NCBI GenBank assembly: GCA_002914845.1
Contig: JXTC01000408.1
Location: 1 to 64,000, forward strand
DNA length: 64,000 nt
Source: Trema orientale
Taxonomy: Eukaryota; Streptophyta; Magnoliopsida; Rosales; Cannabaceae
Direction of reading: 5' to 3'
Shown: positions 1-10,638 of the stretch, piece by piece
Position numbering within the stretch: the stretch's first letter is position 1
Layout: every line of letters starts with the position of its first letter
The notes under the pieces: generated by a model
What the model was told of the DNA's origin: nothing
What the model saw: only the letters and a program-made list of their open reading frames with translations
Database searches by the model: none
Made by a program: the position numbers and the translations under genes

Positions 1-44
1 TAAATAATATATACAAGCAAATAAAAATCAAATATATTTATTTA

Positions 45-1919
45 TTAGCAAGTCATTGTTTACATTTTGCTCTTAGGGCAAAAACACCAACAATATGAGT
101 CACCACAAAGTTTATTTGAGCTATATACCCCAATGCCCTAGACTAAGCAAATCTCCAATGAAAAGGAACTTTGAGTGAACGTGCTAACAAGATAAAAATC
201 ACATAAGTGGAATCACTTTCTAACCAAAGCCGCTTCTAACTATACCTCCAAGCAAAATCAATCGCATAAATCGCCACAACTAATTCTGCTATAAAGGCAT
301 AACATATACCCAAAGGAATGGAAAAATAACTACGAACAAAATCTCGATGAGTTCAAAAAACCCCTGAGCACCCAAAAAGTCCCGGAGCGCCAAAAGCTGA
401 ACCATCAGTATTAACATTAACTCATGAAAAAGGCGGAGGTTTCCAAACCACTTTAACAATGATAGAAGCCTTTCGAGGCCTACTTTTAACCTGAAGCATT
501 CTCAAAATCAACAACTCGGATATAGAATTAAACATAGAACCCGTAATCAGAGACTCAGCCTTTTTAATAAAATGCCATAATAGAGTCAGAGCAGAAGAAA
601 TGGAAGGCTTTTTATCCTCAAAACTTACCAAATTCCAGAAATGCCAAATAATCCAAAAGTCTGAAATCAAACTAACTTTCCAAAAAGTATGAAGCTGTGG
701 GCTCAAAGTGTAATATTGCACTTTATCGCAAAGATCCACCACAGTACCATCCAAAAAAACTGTAGTACCAAATATAGATGACAAGACTGACCAAAACTGC
801 TGAGCAAAATGACAGGGGAGGAATAAATGTGATAAGTCCTCAACTGAAGACAGACAAAAACAAAAGCAACATAGGAGATTAAAATCCCGCCTCATCAATG
901 AGGCCGCAGTAAGAAGCTGATCATAAAGAATCTTTCAAAATAAAATTGATCTTGAAGGAGGAATGAAAGACGACCAAATCTTCTTTCCCCAAGAGCAAAA
1001 TACTATAGACCCAAAAAGTGAGACATAGGCATCAGAATAAGTAACCATACTGTCTAAAGAACCCATCCAATACAAAGTATCTAGACCATCTAAACCTGCA
1101 ACTGACTCTATAATGTCTGCAATTATCAGAAAATTAATACGAAAAGCAGAAAGGAGAGACCAACTAGAGTCTGTCCAAAAATTCCCAACGACTCTCCAGA
1201 GGTGGATCTAGAACTATAGAAGAGAAACCAAATCAATCAATGGGGAGCCTAACCAATTATCATTCCTAAACTTTACCTTGGAATGCCTACAAACCAGTCA
1301 ATGTGATTCTTCTTGCAAATTCTTACATAAAGGACGAAGCCTAGTCCAAATGAAATATCTAATTTGATATCGAAAACTATCATTACCCCTAAAGAAGTAT
1401 GCACGGAGATAAGAAATTAAATCGGAATCAACAATCAACACTCTTCAAGTGAACTTTTTAAGAAGAGCTTTATTAAGTAGAGAAAGATTACACAGACCCA
1501 AACCACCCTCTTCTTTAGGACGACAACATTTCTTCCAAGAAACTTGTACTAGCTTCTTTTGCAAAATAGAACCCGACCAAATAAAATTACGGATCGCCTG
1601 TGTCATTTTACGTAACGAAGAGCTTGACCATCTGTAAATCTGATAAGAATGAAGAAGAGATCCATAGATCACAGAAACTAACCAAAGCTACTTTGCCTAC
1701 CAAAGAAAGAGACAATCCCATCCAGCAACGAAAATAAGCTAATAAACTATCCATCCAAGGAATTAACCACCGCTGTCGAGGAACTCCTACAAATAAAGGC
1801 ACTTCCAAATATTGCAAGGATTCTCCACCTCTTTTCATATCACAAATAGAAAGCAAATCTCGAATTCTAGCAGAGGAAATACCTTTATCAAAATAAACAC
1901 TTGACTTCTCCATTTTCAC
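45..1919 (-). pseudogene. LINE (non-LTR retrotransposon) remnant: RT C-terminus, zf-RVT, RNase H
   Basis: Read on the minus strand from 1919 down, three degraded open stretches give the usual order of a plant LINE ORF2 end. At 1919-1608 is the tail of the reverse transcriptase (LEVPLFVGVPRQRW, then WMGLSLSLVGKVAL). At 1672-1445 is the linker with IRNFIWSG, VSWKKCCRPKEEGGLGL and LNKALLKKF. At 898-422 is the zinc-binding domain (CCFC, VEDLSHLFLPCHFA, FW). Below 422 the frame continues past one stop into an RNase H domain (VNVNTDGS near 415, then AELVVAIYAIDFAW and LWLESDST). Frameshifts and stops break it throughout, so it is dead. The 5' half (endonuclease and RT core) is not visible here. The family is clear; the edges are approximate. 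Confidence 0.85.
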
Positions 1920-2349
1920 TTTATTTGTTGCATAATAGTATCAAAAAACTTAGCGTATATTTAGCTAGTGTATTAATTAAAACCAATTTATTAAACCACC
2001 CAAAAGATATTTGGGAGAGATGGGAGAAGGAGGGAATAACACTTTGGAGAAAATAAATATTAGAGCTAATAGTAAGATCACTCCGTCTTAGCGTTTTAAG
2101 GATTGGTCCAAGCTTGAGAATAACATTTATAATTTGTTGAAATATTCTGCTCATGTGATGTGGGTTTTTTTAGGTCTTTGGGGGCTGAGCGTGGACTGTG
2201 GAATATTTTTGTTTTCTTTCAACAATACTTGCAAAGATTTTTGCTCCTTAATCTTCACAAATCACAACTAGTCTCTAAGTATTGGATTAAATAATAATAA
2301 CATATAAGCAAAGTTCAATTATTTAATTAATGAATGAGCTTGTAGGTTG
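1920..2349. other. AT-rich intergenic stretch
   Basis: This lies just 5' of the LINE remnant. A 77-residue open frame on the minus strand (1921-2154) resembles no family I recognise and is probably chance, or decayed LINE sequence. I see no RNA gene or clear repeat. Confidence 0.4.
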
Positions 2350-3122
2350 ACCAATAAGGGCCAGTTTGGTTTAGCTTTTTAACAAGCTAAAAGTACTTTT
2401 CAAACAATCTGTGAACCAAAAGGTGTTTAATAAAAACCTGAAAATCAGATTATTCAATTAATTTTGACAAAGTTACAGCCAAAAGCCAAAACTGGCCTAA
2501 GCCAGCTTTGGCTTTTAGATTATGCAGGAATCTACACTATCTTTTAATGAATAAATCATAATGACTAAAATACCCTAACAAAAAAGTAAAAATGCCACAT
2601 ATTTAATTGAATTTATTTTCATATTAATTTTTTTAAAAAACATAAATATATTTAAATCATAATTGACTAAAATACTCTTCATATTAATTATTTTGAAGTA
2701 ACCAAATTAATTCTTTATTATAATTTTAAATTCAAATGACAATAAAGTAAATTAAAATAAAATAAAATAAAATAAATTTAATTGAGTAACTAATTTAATT
2801 GAGTTTATTTTCATATCATTTTTTTAAAAAAATAGTATTAAAGTCTTTAGTATGTACAAATATGCATAATTGTAAAAAATATTAATAAGCTCTTTCTATA
2901 AATATGTATAATTGTATAATGATGTTTATTTTGGTAATTTTATATTTGCACAACAATTCAGTCCTACAGTTTACCAAACACTTTAATACAGCTTTTTTCA
3001 AGTCACAGCACTTTAAAATTACAGTTTACCAATACTCTGTTACTTTACGCTACAAAAGATTTTTTCTTCAGCACAGTTAAAAGTGTTTTCTTTAAAATCT
3101 ACAACTCTACCAAACTAACCCA
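2350..3122. mobile_element. hAT-like MITE or related non-autonomous DNA transposon
   Basis: The left end reads GGGCCAGTTTGGTTTAG and the right end, reversed, reads GGGTTAGTTTGGTAG, so the termini are imperfect inverted repeats of the GTTTGG type common in plant hAT MITEs. The inside is AT-rich and non-coding. The right half shares motifs such as CAGTTTACCAAACACTT with the blocks at 5030-5480 and 26385-26830, which suggests one family. I could not find a clear 8-bp target duplication, so the class is tentative. Confidence 0.5.
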
Positions 3123-3125
3123 CAA

Positions 3126-5029
3126 AGTCTAAAACACACAAAGCATGTGGGCTGAATGGCTTATCAAAGTGAAATTATTTATTATACAGTACTATGATTC
3201 CGACTTTTCTTTTACATCACTTACTGATCTTTCTATTTCTTTTTGTAGAAGAATCAATAGGTCAGTTTGCTAGCACCGGAATCTAACCTGTTACAAAATA
3301 AAATATTGATAACAACCTTATGTCTCACGAAAAGGACAACAAATTTAGAAAACAAATAAACAATATATGATTTGTTTATGGTTAGGAGACCAGTTTTAGT
3401 GTAGTTCATAGTAGGAAAACCAGTAGGCTCATTAAAGTGGCACCACATGCCTCACTATTGATGGCTTCTATTTCCTACCTATCACCAAGTTGTTCCTATT
3501 GATGTGATGGTTTTGTCCAAAAACACATGACCATACACACACGAAGTTATTATATTAATTATTTTTTTAAATAAAGATAGGAGATTCAAACCATAATTCA
3601 ACCTCAAAATTAGAAGTGAGATATGGTTGCTAATCAAGTTAAGTATAATACCACAATTTTATTTTACTTGTTTTTTCTTTTTCTTTTTTTTTTTTTTAAA
3701 ATTCATTTATTTAAGCTTTAGTTAGTTGTTATTGCAAAAGTTTCCCTGATTAATTTTTTTTTTCCTTTTTTTCAATTTCGAGGAAATCAAAGATCATTCG
3801 GTGACTTCAGTATCGTGACCATTTAGCTGGGATTTTATTAGCTTCATTTATAGAAGTTGGAGTCCAGTGACCCTTCTTAGGGGCGCATGATAAGACTCCC
3901 GAGTTAATTTATATGCTATGTGACAACAAAATGTTGTGATTATCAATATAACTATCCATCGATATATCCAAATGTAAACGTAAAATGTATATTGTCTCAG
4001 CACTTTTGCATCTAGCCTAGCTCCTCCTAGTTTAGGTAGGCTGAAGCTCAAGATATATATATACATCTCGAATCTAAATTTTCATTGTGGTTTTTGTGTT
4101 AGCGTTTGGTGCAAATGGCATCTTCTTCTCCCTCCTTAGGCAAGATAAGAATGAGATGGGAGATCACTATGACTCAATTTCTTATGATTTATGAAGAATA
4201 TTTCTTAGTTTGAAGTAATTCATATTTACGTGCAGAGCATGTACACTTCTACAATCCACTTGTATTCGTTTATTTGTTTGTATAAGCAGATTAATAAAGA
4301 AAATATATAAAAACTGGTGTGCATACAAAGTCTAGGTCAATCTCGTCCTCCTCCAAAATGGGCTTTTAATATCTACATCACTACCAAAAATGTAGATATT
4401 CATTCATCCTTAACAACGTTACATGCATCTGTTTTGGGTATCTATTTGTGCAAGTAAATTGCTATAGTGACCATGACATTTTTTTTTTTTTTTGGAAATA
4501 ATAGTGACCATGACATTTGCATGAGTACATCTGCGTTTGAGCTTAAGAAAATCAGAGATAATCCAACTTTGGAAATAATTTAATCAACTTGATAACTAAG
4601 AAGTGGATTCCCATAACTTATTTTCACAAGTTTACTTAATATTTATACATATTATACATATAATTATTTAGGACTTGGGATTATATATTGGATGTGCTTA
4701 TTGTCATGAAAGATTTATTTTATTTTACATTATTTGAAATGAGAAATTATAAGTATTAAATATTATACGTACTTTTGCCTTCATTATTTTGTGAACACAA
4801 TGGATTTAATCTTAGTATTCTTTATTTTGTTCTCAAAATACATATTTTCAGGGACTTAAAATACTTTTTTGACTGATGTAAGGGATAAGTGGTATAATTA
4901 ATTGACTCCATTTTCATATCGAATTTTAAATAAATTAAAAAAAATTATATATACACTTCTTTTATAAGAATTTTATATACACTTAGTATATATGTAATGA
5001 TTTTTTTTTTGGGTGATAAATTAATGGCC
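3126..5029. other. Intergenic DNA, no gene seen
   Basis: No protein-like open frame is supported. On the minus strand near 3570-3600 there is a sequence resembling a tRNA B box (GGTTTGAATCTCC), perhaps from an old SINE. Several poly-T runs occur. A small retroposition scar at 4464-4518 is listed separately. Confidence 0.4.
4464..4518 (-). repeat. Tiny retroposition scar with 18-bp target duplication
   Basis: The 18-mer ATAGTGACCATGACATTT occurs at 4464-4481 and again at 4501-4518. Between the copies are only 19 bases, a T run followed by GGAAATA. In minus orientation this is a few bases plus a poly(A) tail. Long direct repeats flanking an A-tailed insert are the mark of LINE-driven insertion, here cut short to almost the tail alone. 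Slipped duplication is the alternative. Confidence 0.55.
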
Positions 5030-5480
5030 CCGAATTTCTTCTAGAGGACCACTTTTAGCTTTAAAAATTTGCTACGCTATTTTAAGCATAATTTAATAAG
5101 TACGTTAAGAATTGTTTTTCAAAATCAATTCAAAACTGATTATGTTGTCATCATACAAATTTCCTAAAATATTATTTTATAGTTCACATAATTTATAGCT
5201 TATCAAATACATAAATACTGCTTTAAAATAGTACAACGTAGATTCTATAAATTTAATTCAGATACTTCAACCTTTTCTGTCACAACTGCTTCTACACCAA
5301 CACAAGCTACATCAGAGCTATTACATAATACAACAATAATTTACCCTAACTAATTTACCAAACACTGTAATATTCTTTTTCTAGCACTTTTAATTTATAA
5401 TTTATCAAATACTTAACTGCTAATTTACTTTAGTGCTGATTATTCCCACAACAAAACTAAAAATAATTCATATAGCCCTT
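5030..5480. mobile_element. Degraded hAT-like MITE
   Basis: This AT-rich non-coding block contains motifs shared with the elements at 2350-3122 and 26385-26830: TTTACCAAACACT, AGCACTTTTAA, GCTTATCAAATACATAAATACTGCT and CACAACTGCTTCTAC. The ends are poorly preserved and no target duplication was recognised. Confidence 0.4.
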
Positions 5481-7479
5481 ACTATGCCAAATATATAGCA
5501 CGTGCTACACTTGTACTCAATTGAAAATTACTATGTTCATGATTCTTCATCCACCAGTGCAGCAAATGTTCCATTTTTCCTTACTATGAGGCCGAAAAGT
5601 AGTTTATTTACAATATGTCAACATGAAGTGATTCATTGTGTTCAAACAAGAACTTATTGTTCGCTAATTAATGTCAATTTGTTCACTTTGATGAAAAACA
5701 GATTAAATCTCGATATCCGAAAGTGTTTTTTTTTTGCCTCGTAGCATCTCCTTTACCTCGTCGAGCCTTTCCTTTCATATCTGGGGAAAGCATTATCCTT
5801 TAATCTCACGATTGAATATTACTAGCTAACTAAGTTTAATCCTATTGGCAATGAGCAAACAATTGTTAGTATTATGCTAAATTTTGATATTTAATGAACT
5901 TTGACTTTGTTATTATGAGATTGTCATATTTAAAATTTTAAAATATTAAAAATTATATTTTTTATAATCAACTAATTACAGAATTAATTTTTACTAATTA
6001 TTAAATAAAAAAACCAACATATACAAAGTAAAGAAAACAATAATGTGCCAAATTTAACATTTCTCTATTCTTATGCTAAATACATTAACATAGGCATATC
6101 ATCATACACATTGGAGATAAGCCAACATAAGTATTAAACCTAACAGCTATTGCCACTTGAAGCCTTTGAGCACGTTAATCTTTATATTATATTTTATTTA
6201 TTTTTAAATATGTTATTTTTATGGTAGTGGGCTTTCTTTGTGGCATGCGAAGCAAATACCTAAATTTCGATATATTAAATTATATATATATTGTCTTCTT
6301 TATGCAAATCAAGCGCCGCTCCACTTCCTGGGAAAGCTGTTGGTTGCACAATTTCCTTCTTCTTCCTTCGTTGTGCTTTAAACACGGAAGATCTTCTCCC
6401 AAACATTCTCTCTTCTTTTTGATTATGTGTCTTCCACAATTTTCCTTTTATTTACGATTATTTTTTTATTTTTATTGGACCATTTATGTTCTTTCTCAAT
6501 GTCATTAAATTGCTTGTTGCTTTCTCGGAAATGCCTTAGAATTATCCCTTAAAAAAAAAAAAGAGAAATGCCTTGTAATTATTTTGGGTTGGTTTTCCTT
6601 TAATATTTTCCAATGTATGAGCTGCTAGATTTACTTGTAGAAATAATTAATGACTTCCTCCCAACACCATCATGCATTTAATCTAAAACCCATTAATTAT
6701 CACTCTCTGTTTCTTTTTTTTCTTTTTTTTTTTCCTGAGTGCATTATCAGTCTCTATTTCACATCAAATATCACATTTCAAAAATTCAAAATGTTAACTA
6801 CTAAAAATCATTTTATTATTTGAAAATAAAAGGAAAATATATAAGAAGAAATTACTTTAATTTGTCACCATTTATTCTCTCTTTCTTTGCTTTAGTACTT
6901 CTCAAATATCACTCCCAAGTCCAAGGCAATAAGATAAACCCAAAATTTATATAGAGCTCAAACAACGTACTTAACGTATTTATAACTTGTATGACGATAT
7001 AAAATGATATGTCTTTCTAGGATCAAATATATGATAAAAAAATTATAGGATCAATTATATTTATTTTTCTTTTTATATAAATATATGAGTTCAAGTTTAT
7101 CAACGCGAACTTGTTCTATTTTATCACATTAAGCGGATTGGTCTATTATGAATGAAAATATAAAAAAAAAAAAACAGAGAAAATTCTTGCTTTCTTTCTC
7201 TTATACGGATTTATTTGTATTTAAAAAAAATTAAATTTTTTAAAAAAGGAAGAGAAAACAAACTTGTTTTCTTTTCCTTTTAATACGGACTTATTAGTTA
7301 AAAAACCCAACTTGTTCTTTTCGTTACATAGGGGCCAATGGGCCGCCCCAAATAAGAAGTGAAAAAGCAATAAAAAAAGTGGAGACAAATAAAGTAAGAA
7401 CAAAAGAATTTCTTCCCTAAAAAAATAAAATAAAATAAAATAAAACAATTTCTACTTTTACTTCTCCCTACCTGATCAC
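5481..7479. other. AT-rich intergenic DNA
   Basis: The open frames here (for example 5502-5744 and 6221-6508) are rich in F, I, L and Y, show no domain and lie in strongly AT-rich DNA, so I treat them as chance. It holds one small retroposition scar at 6528-6582, a run of TAAAA repeats near 7425-7445 and poly-A/T tracts. Confidence 0.45.
6528..6582 (+). repeat. Tiny retroposition scar with imperfect 18-bp target duplication
   Basis: GAAATGCCTTAGAATTAT at 6528-6545 recurs as GAAATGCCTTGTAATTAT at 6565-6582. The 19 bases between are CCCTT, twelve A and GA. This is the same layout as the scars at 4464 and 54270: a long direct repeat around a minimal A-tailed insert. Confidence 0.5.
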
Positions 7480-8416
7480 CATAAATCATGATAAATAAAG
7501 GCCGTTTTTGTCAAGTTATTTCTTGCCTTTGTATAGACAAGGACGACTCGAACCAGTTTTCATTTGATTTAAATTCCATGTATTGGGCACGCACGCTACG
7601 TGGGTTGGCAAGAATTAGTAACTATATGACCAACAATTGAAGAAAATTAAATAAATTCCAGGGGAAAAAAATAATAAATAGAAAAAACAGAGAGTTTGGT
7701 TAAGACTTTTCCTACGTTCTCGGATCACACCAACTCAGCATCGGATCATACCAACTCAGCAGTCAGCACTAGCCATATAGTATGGACTTTTTGAATAAAT
7801 CTAGCACTATTATTGAAATTAAACATAGCACAAAGTTTAAATCACCTTACTCAGCTGTGTAGTATTTTAAAATGGCACGACAGCTACATTTGGTTCCGTA
7901 CACCCACTAGAATCTTAAAAAAAAAAAAAAAAAGAATAAAAATATATTTATTTAAATAGAGGATACTGAATAATGCGGCGGAAGATGAAGAATAACATAT
8001 ATAATAATAATAATAATAAATAAAATAAAAATCACACTAAATACGTACCAAACAAGAGAGAGTTCTCCCGTTCTCCTGATCATCCGTTATGGTAGCTTAG
8101 TCAAAAGTCCCACTTGCAACCCATATTGGCACTAAACGTGGCCTTAATAGGACGGCCTCGAACTAAAGTCCCTCCCCTGGCCTATAAAGTGTCATTAATT
8201 TCTTTCCAAAAACTCATTCAGGGTTCAGATTTCGTGTAAGTACGTGTTTATAAAGCCAGATTCACTACTACACTATATATCTAGGCATATACACCGACGT
8301 ATGATTTAGGGTTCACCACCTTGATCAGTTTCAGAGTGAAAGCAAGTGATTTTGGTTTGAGATTATATATTTAGACGCTCCCTTCCCAAAAAAATAAATA
8401 AATAAAAAAGTGCACT
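7480..8416 (+). promoter_or_regulatory. 5' flank, promoter and 5' leader of TauE/SafE gene 1
   Basis: TATAAA at 8249-8254 (context GTTTATAAAGCC) lies about 165 bases before the start codon, so transcription probably begins near 8280. The flank of gene 2 has the same TATA context (CTTATAAAGCC at 17551) and shares further upstream blocks, such as GCACGCTACGTG near 7590 and 16860, so the duplication carried roughly a kilobase of promoter. A tandem repeat of about 21 bases (CGGATCAYACCAACTCAGCA) sits at 7721-7760. Confidence 0.6.
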
Positions 8417-10605
8417 ATGAGGTTTATGGGAATTGCTCTTATTGGTTTTCTTGTTTTGGCTTCGACTTGCAAAAGAACCGAAGGAGTTGAATCCAATGAT
8501 GTGACGAGATCAGTCTCAAATAATTCTTCACAACCCGCCAGCCATTCTGGCTATCGTCGTGTTTGGCCAGTAAGTTCTACACAAACCCTAATGATATTCT
8601 CTCCTTTTTTTTTTTTTTTGGGTGTTGATTTTTATTTGGTTACTGAGAAAAAATGGGTTTTCATTTTTATATGGTAAATTCTATTTCCCCTAGCTTAAAA
8701 AAATAAATAAAGAAATAAATAAACTTGCTTTGAAGATGACGGTGGGCTTAGAACCCCGGCCTAGCTAGTCAGTATACTTTGTGAAACAAATGTACGTTAT
8801 TTGTCTTATATAAAAGATATTATTTTGATGATAATGGGTCCAATGTGTACAGGAGATGAGATTTGGGTGGAAAATTGTGGTGGGTGGGGTGATTGGATTC
8901 TTTGGGGCAGCATTTGGGAGTGTTGGAGGAGCTGGTGGGGGTGGTTTTTTTCTACCAATGCTCAACCTCGTTATTGGGTTTGATCCCAAATCAGCAACTG
9001 CACTATCAAAGTGTAAGTAATTGATTTCACCTCCTCTAAGCTAATTCCTCTTTCTTCTTGCATCTAAATACGAATTCGACGTCTCTTGAAAATTATTATA
9101 AGAAATCACTTATTTCATGAACAAAGAATTATTAAATGCGTGACTCAATCAATATTTTACACTGAAAAGATAGTATTAACTTTATAGGTTGAATGTCACA
9201 TGAGGAAGGTACATCCAAAACAAGCAAAAAAAATAATACTCCATTCTATATATATCCTTCTCTCTCTCCATACCAATGAAGACATCAGTTTGAGGGGGAA
9301 AAAAAAGTCTTAGATAAAAATTTTTGAATTAATGGTTCTAAGTTAATTAATATTATAATTAACTTGTTCTTCTAGCTTTTGTTTATTAAATAACAGTGTG
9401 GTAATTGGTTGGTTTTTTTGTTAGGAAGAAAATTTCCTGGTATTTTTAGACATACAACTTGTTTTCTACTATCGTAGAAATAGTGGTGATACCTATGTGT
9501 CGTAATTAATTTCTATGAGTTGAAAATTAAACCCAAAAAAACAAAATAATAAATAAAAGCCCTTCTTTTCTAATGCTTGTTTTTGTTTGATCAGGTATGA
9601 TCGTGAGTGGAGCAGCTTCCACAGTTTTCTATAACTTGAGGCAAAGGCATCCAACACTTGAGTTGCCCATAATTGATTATGACTTGGCACTCCTTTTCCA
9701 ACCAATGCTGATTTTGGGCATTAGCATTGGTGTTACTTTGAACGTGCTTTTTGCAGAGTGGATGATCACACTCTTGTTAATCATTATGCTTACAGGTACT
9801 AATAATAAGTACTAGCCTAAAATTAAATTTTTAACTCTACTTTTCCCGTTTCATCACATGTATTGACTTGATGAAAAACTTAATCATGATCCTTCAGGGA
9901 CTTCAACCAAGTCATTTCACAAAGGCATTCAAGTATGGAAAAAGGAAACAACACTGAAAAAGGTAGTTCTTGATGTTTTCTTCTATTTTCTTCTTTTCTT
10001 TTCTTTGTTGTGATTATTGCTCCATTAATAATTAAGTTGGTTTTTATTCTGTAAACTTACTTACTCATTACTCCCTAATTTTGAATTTTTTAGGAAACTG
10101 CTAGACGTATACAACCAAATGGTGAGTCAAGCGCGGGTAGGACTCCTTAAAAATTCAAGGCTAATCCATAATGTTTTGCCAGGTAATGATGACAAACAAG
10201 TTGAATGCACAATTAATACAAATTTTCCAGTAGAAGAGATGGAGTCTAAGAGAACACAGGTGAAGGTCCTTGCAGCCTAAGTTTCTCTTTTCAATATGGT
10301 GTTTAATTAAGGAACTAACTATTTGTTTTAACTTTCAAATCACAGGTTTCTATCTTCAAAAATATATACCCGAAGGAACTTGGACTTCTTACTGTTGTTT
10401 GGATCGTGATCGTAGCAATACAAATTATTAAGGTCTTAACTACTCTTACGAGGTTTAATTAACTTATTTTACAAGGTTTTCTTTTCAAAACATTTCCTCT
10501 TCTTTTAAACATTTGGCACTGACGGGACTTATTCTTTTGATCAGAATTATACAAAAACTTGTTCGGTTCTGTATTGGCTACTAAATTTCTTACAGGTACG
10601 AGGTA

Positions 10606-10638
<33 letters not shown>

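Noticed and set aside
8765-8989. Minus-strand frame rich in P and N over TauE exon 2, with a twin at 18008-18223
   Set aside because: Both are antisense reading of the glycine-rich TauE exon and follow from its conservation.
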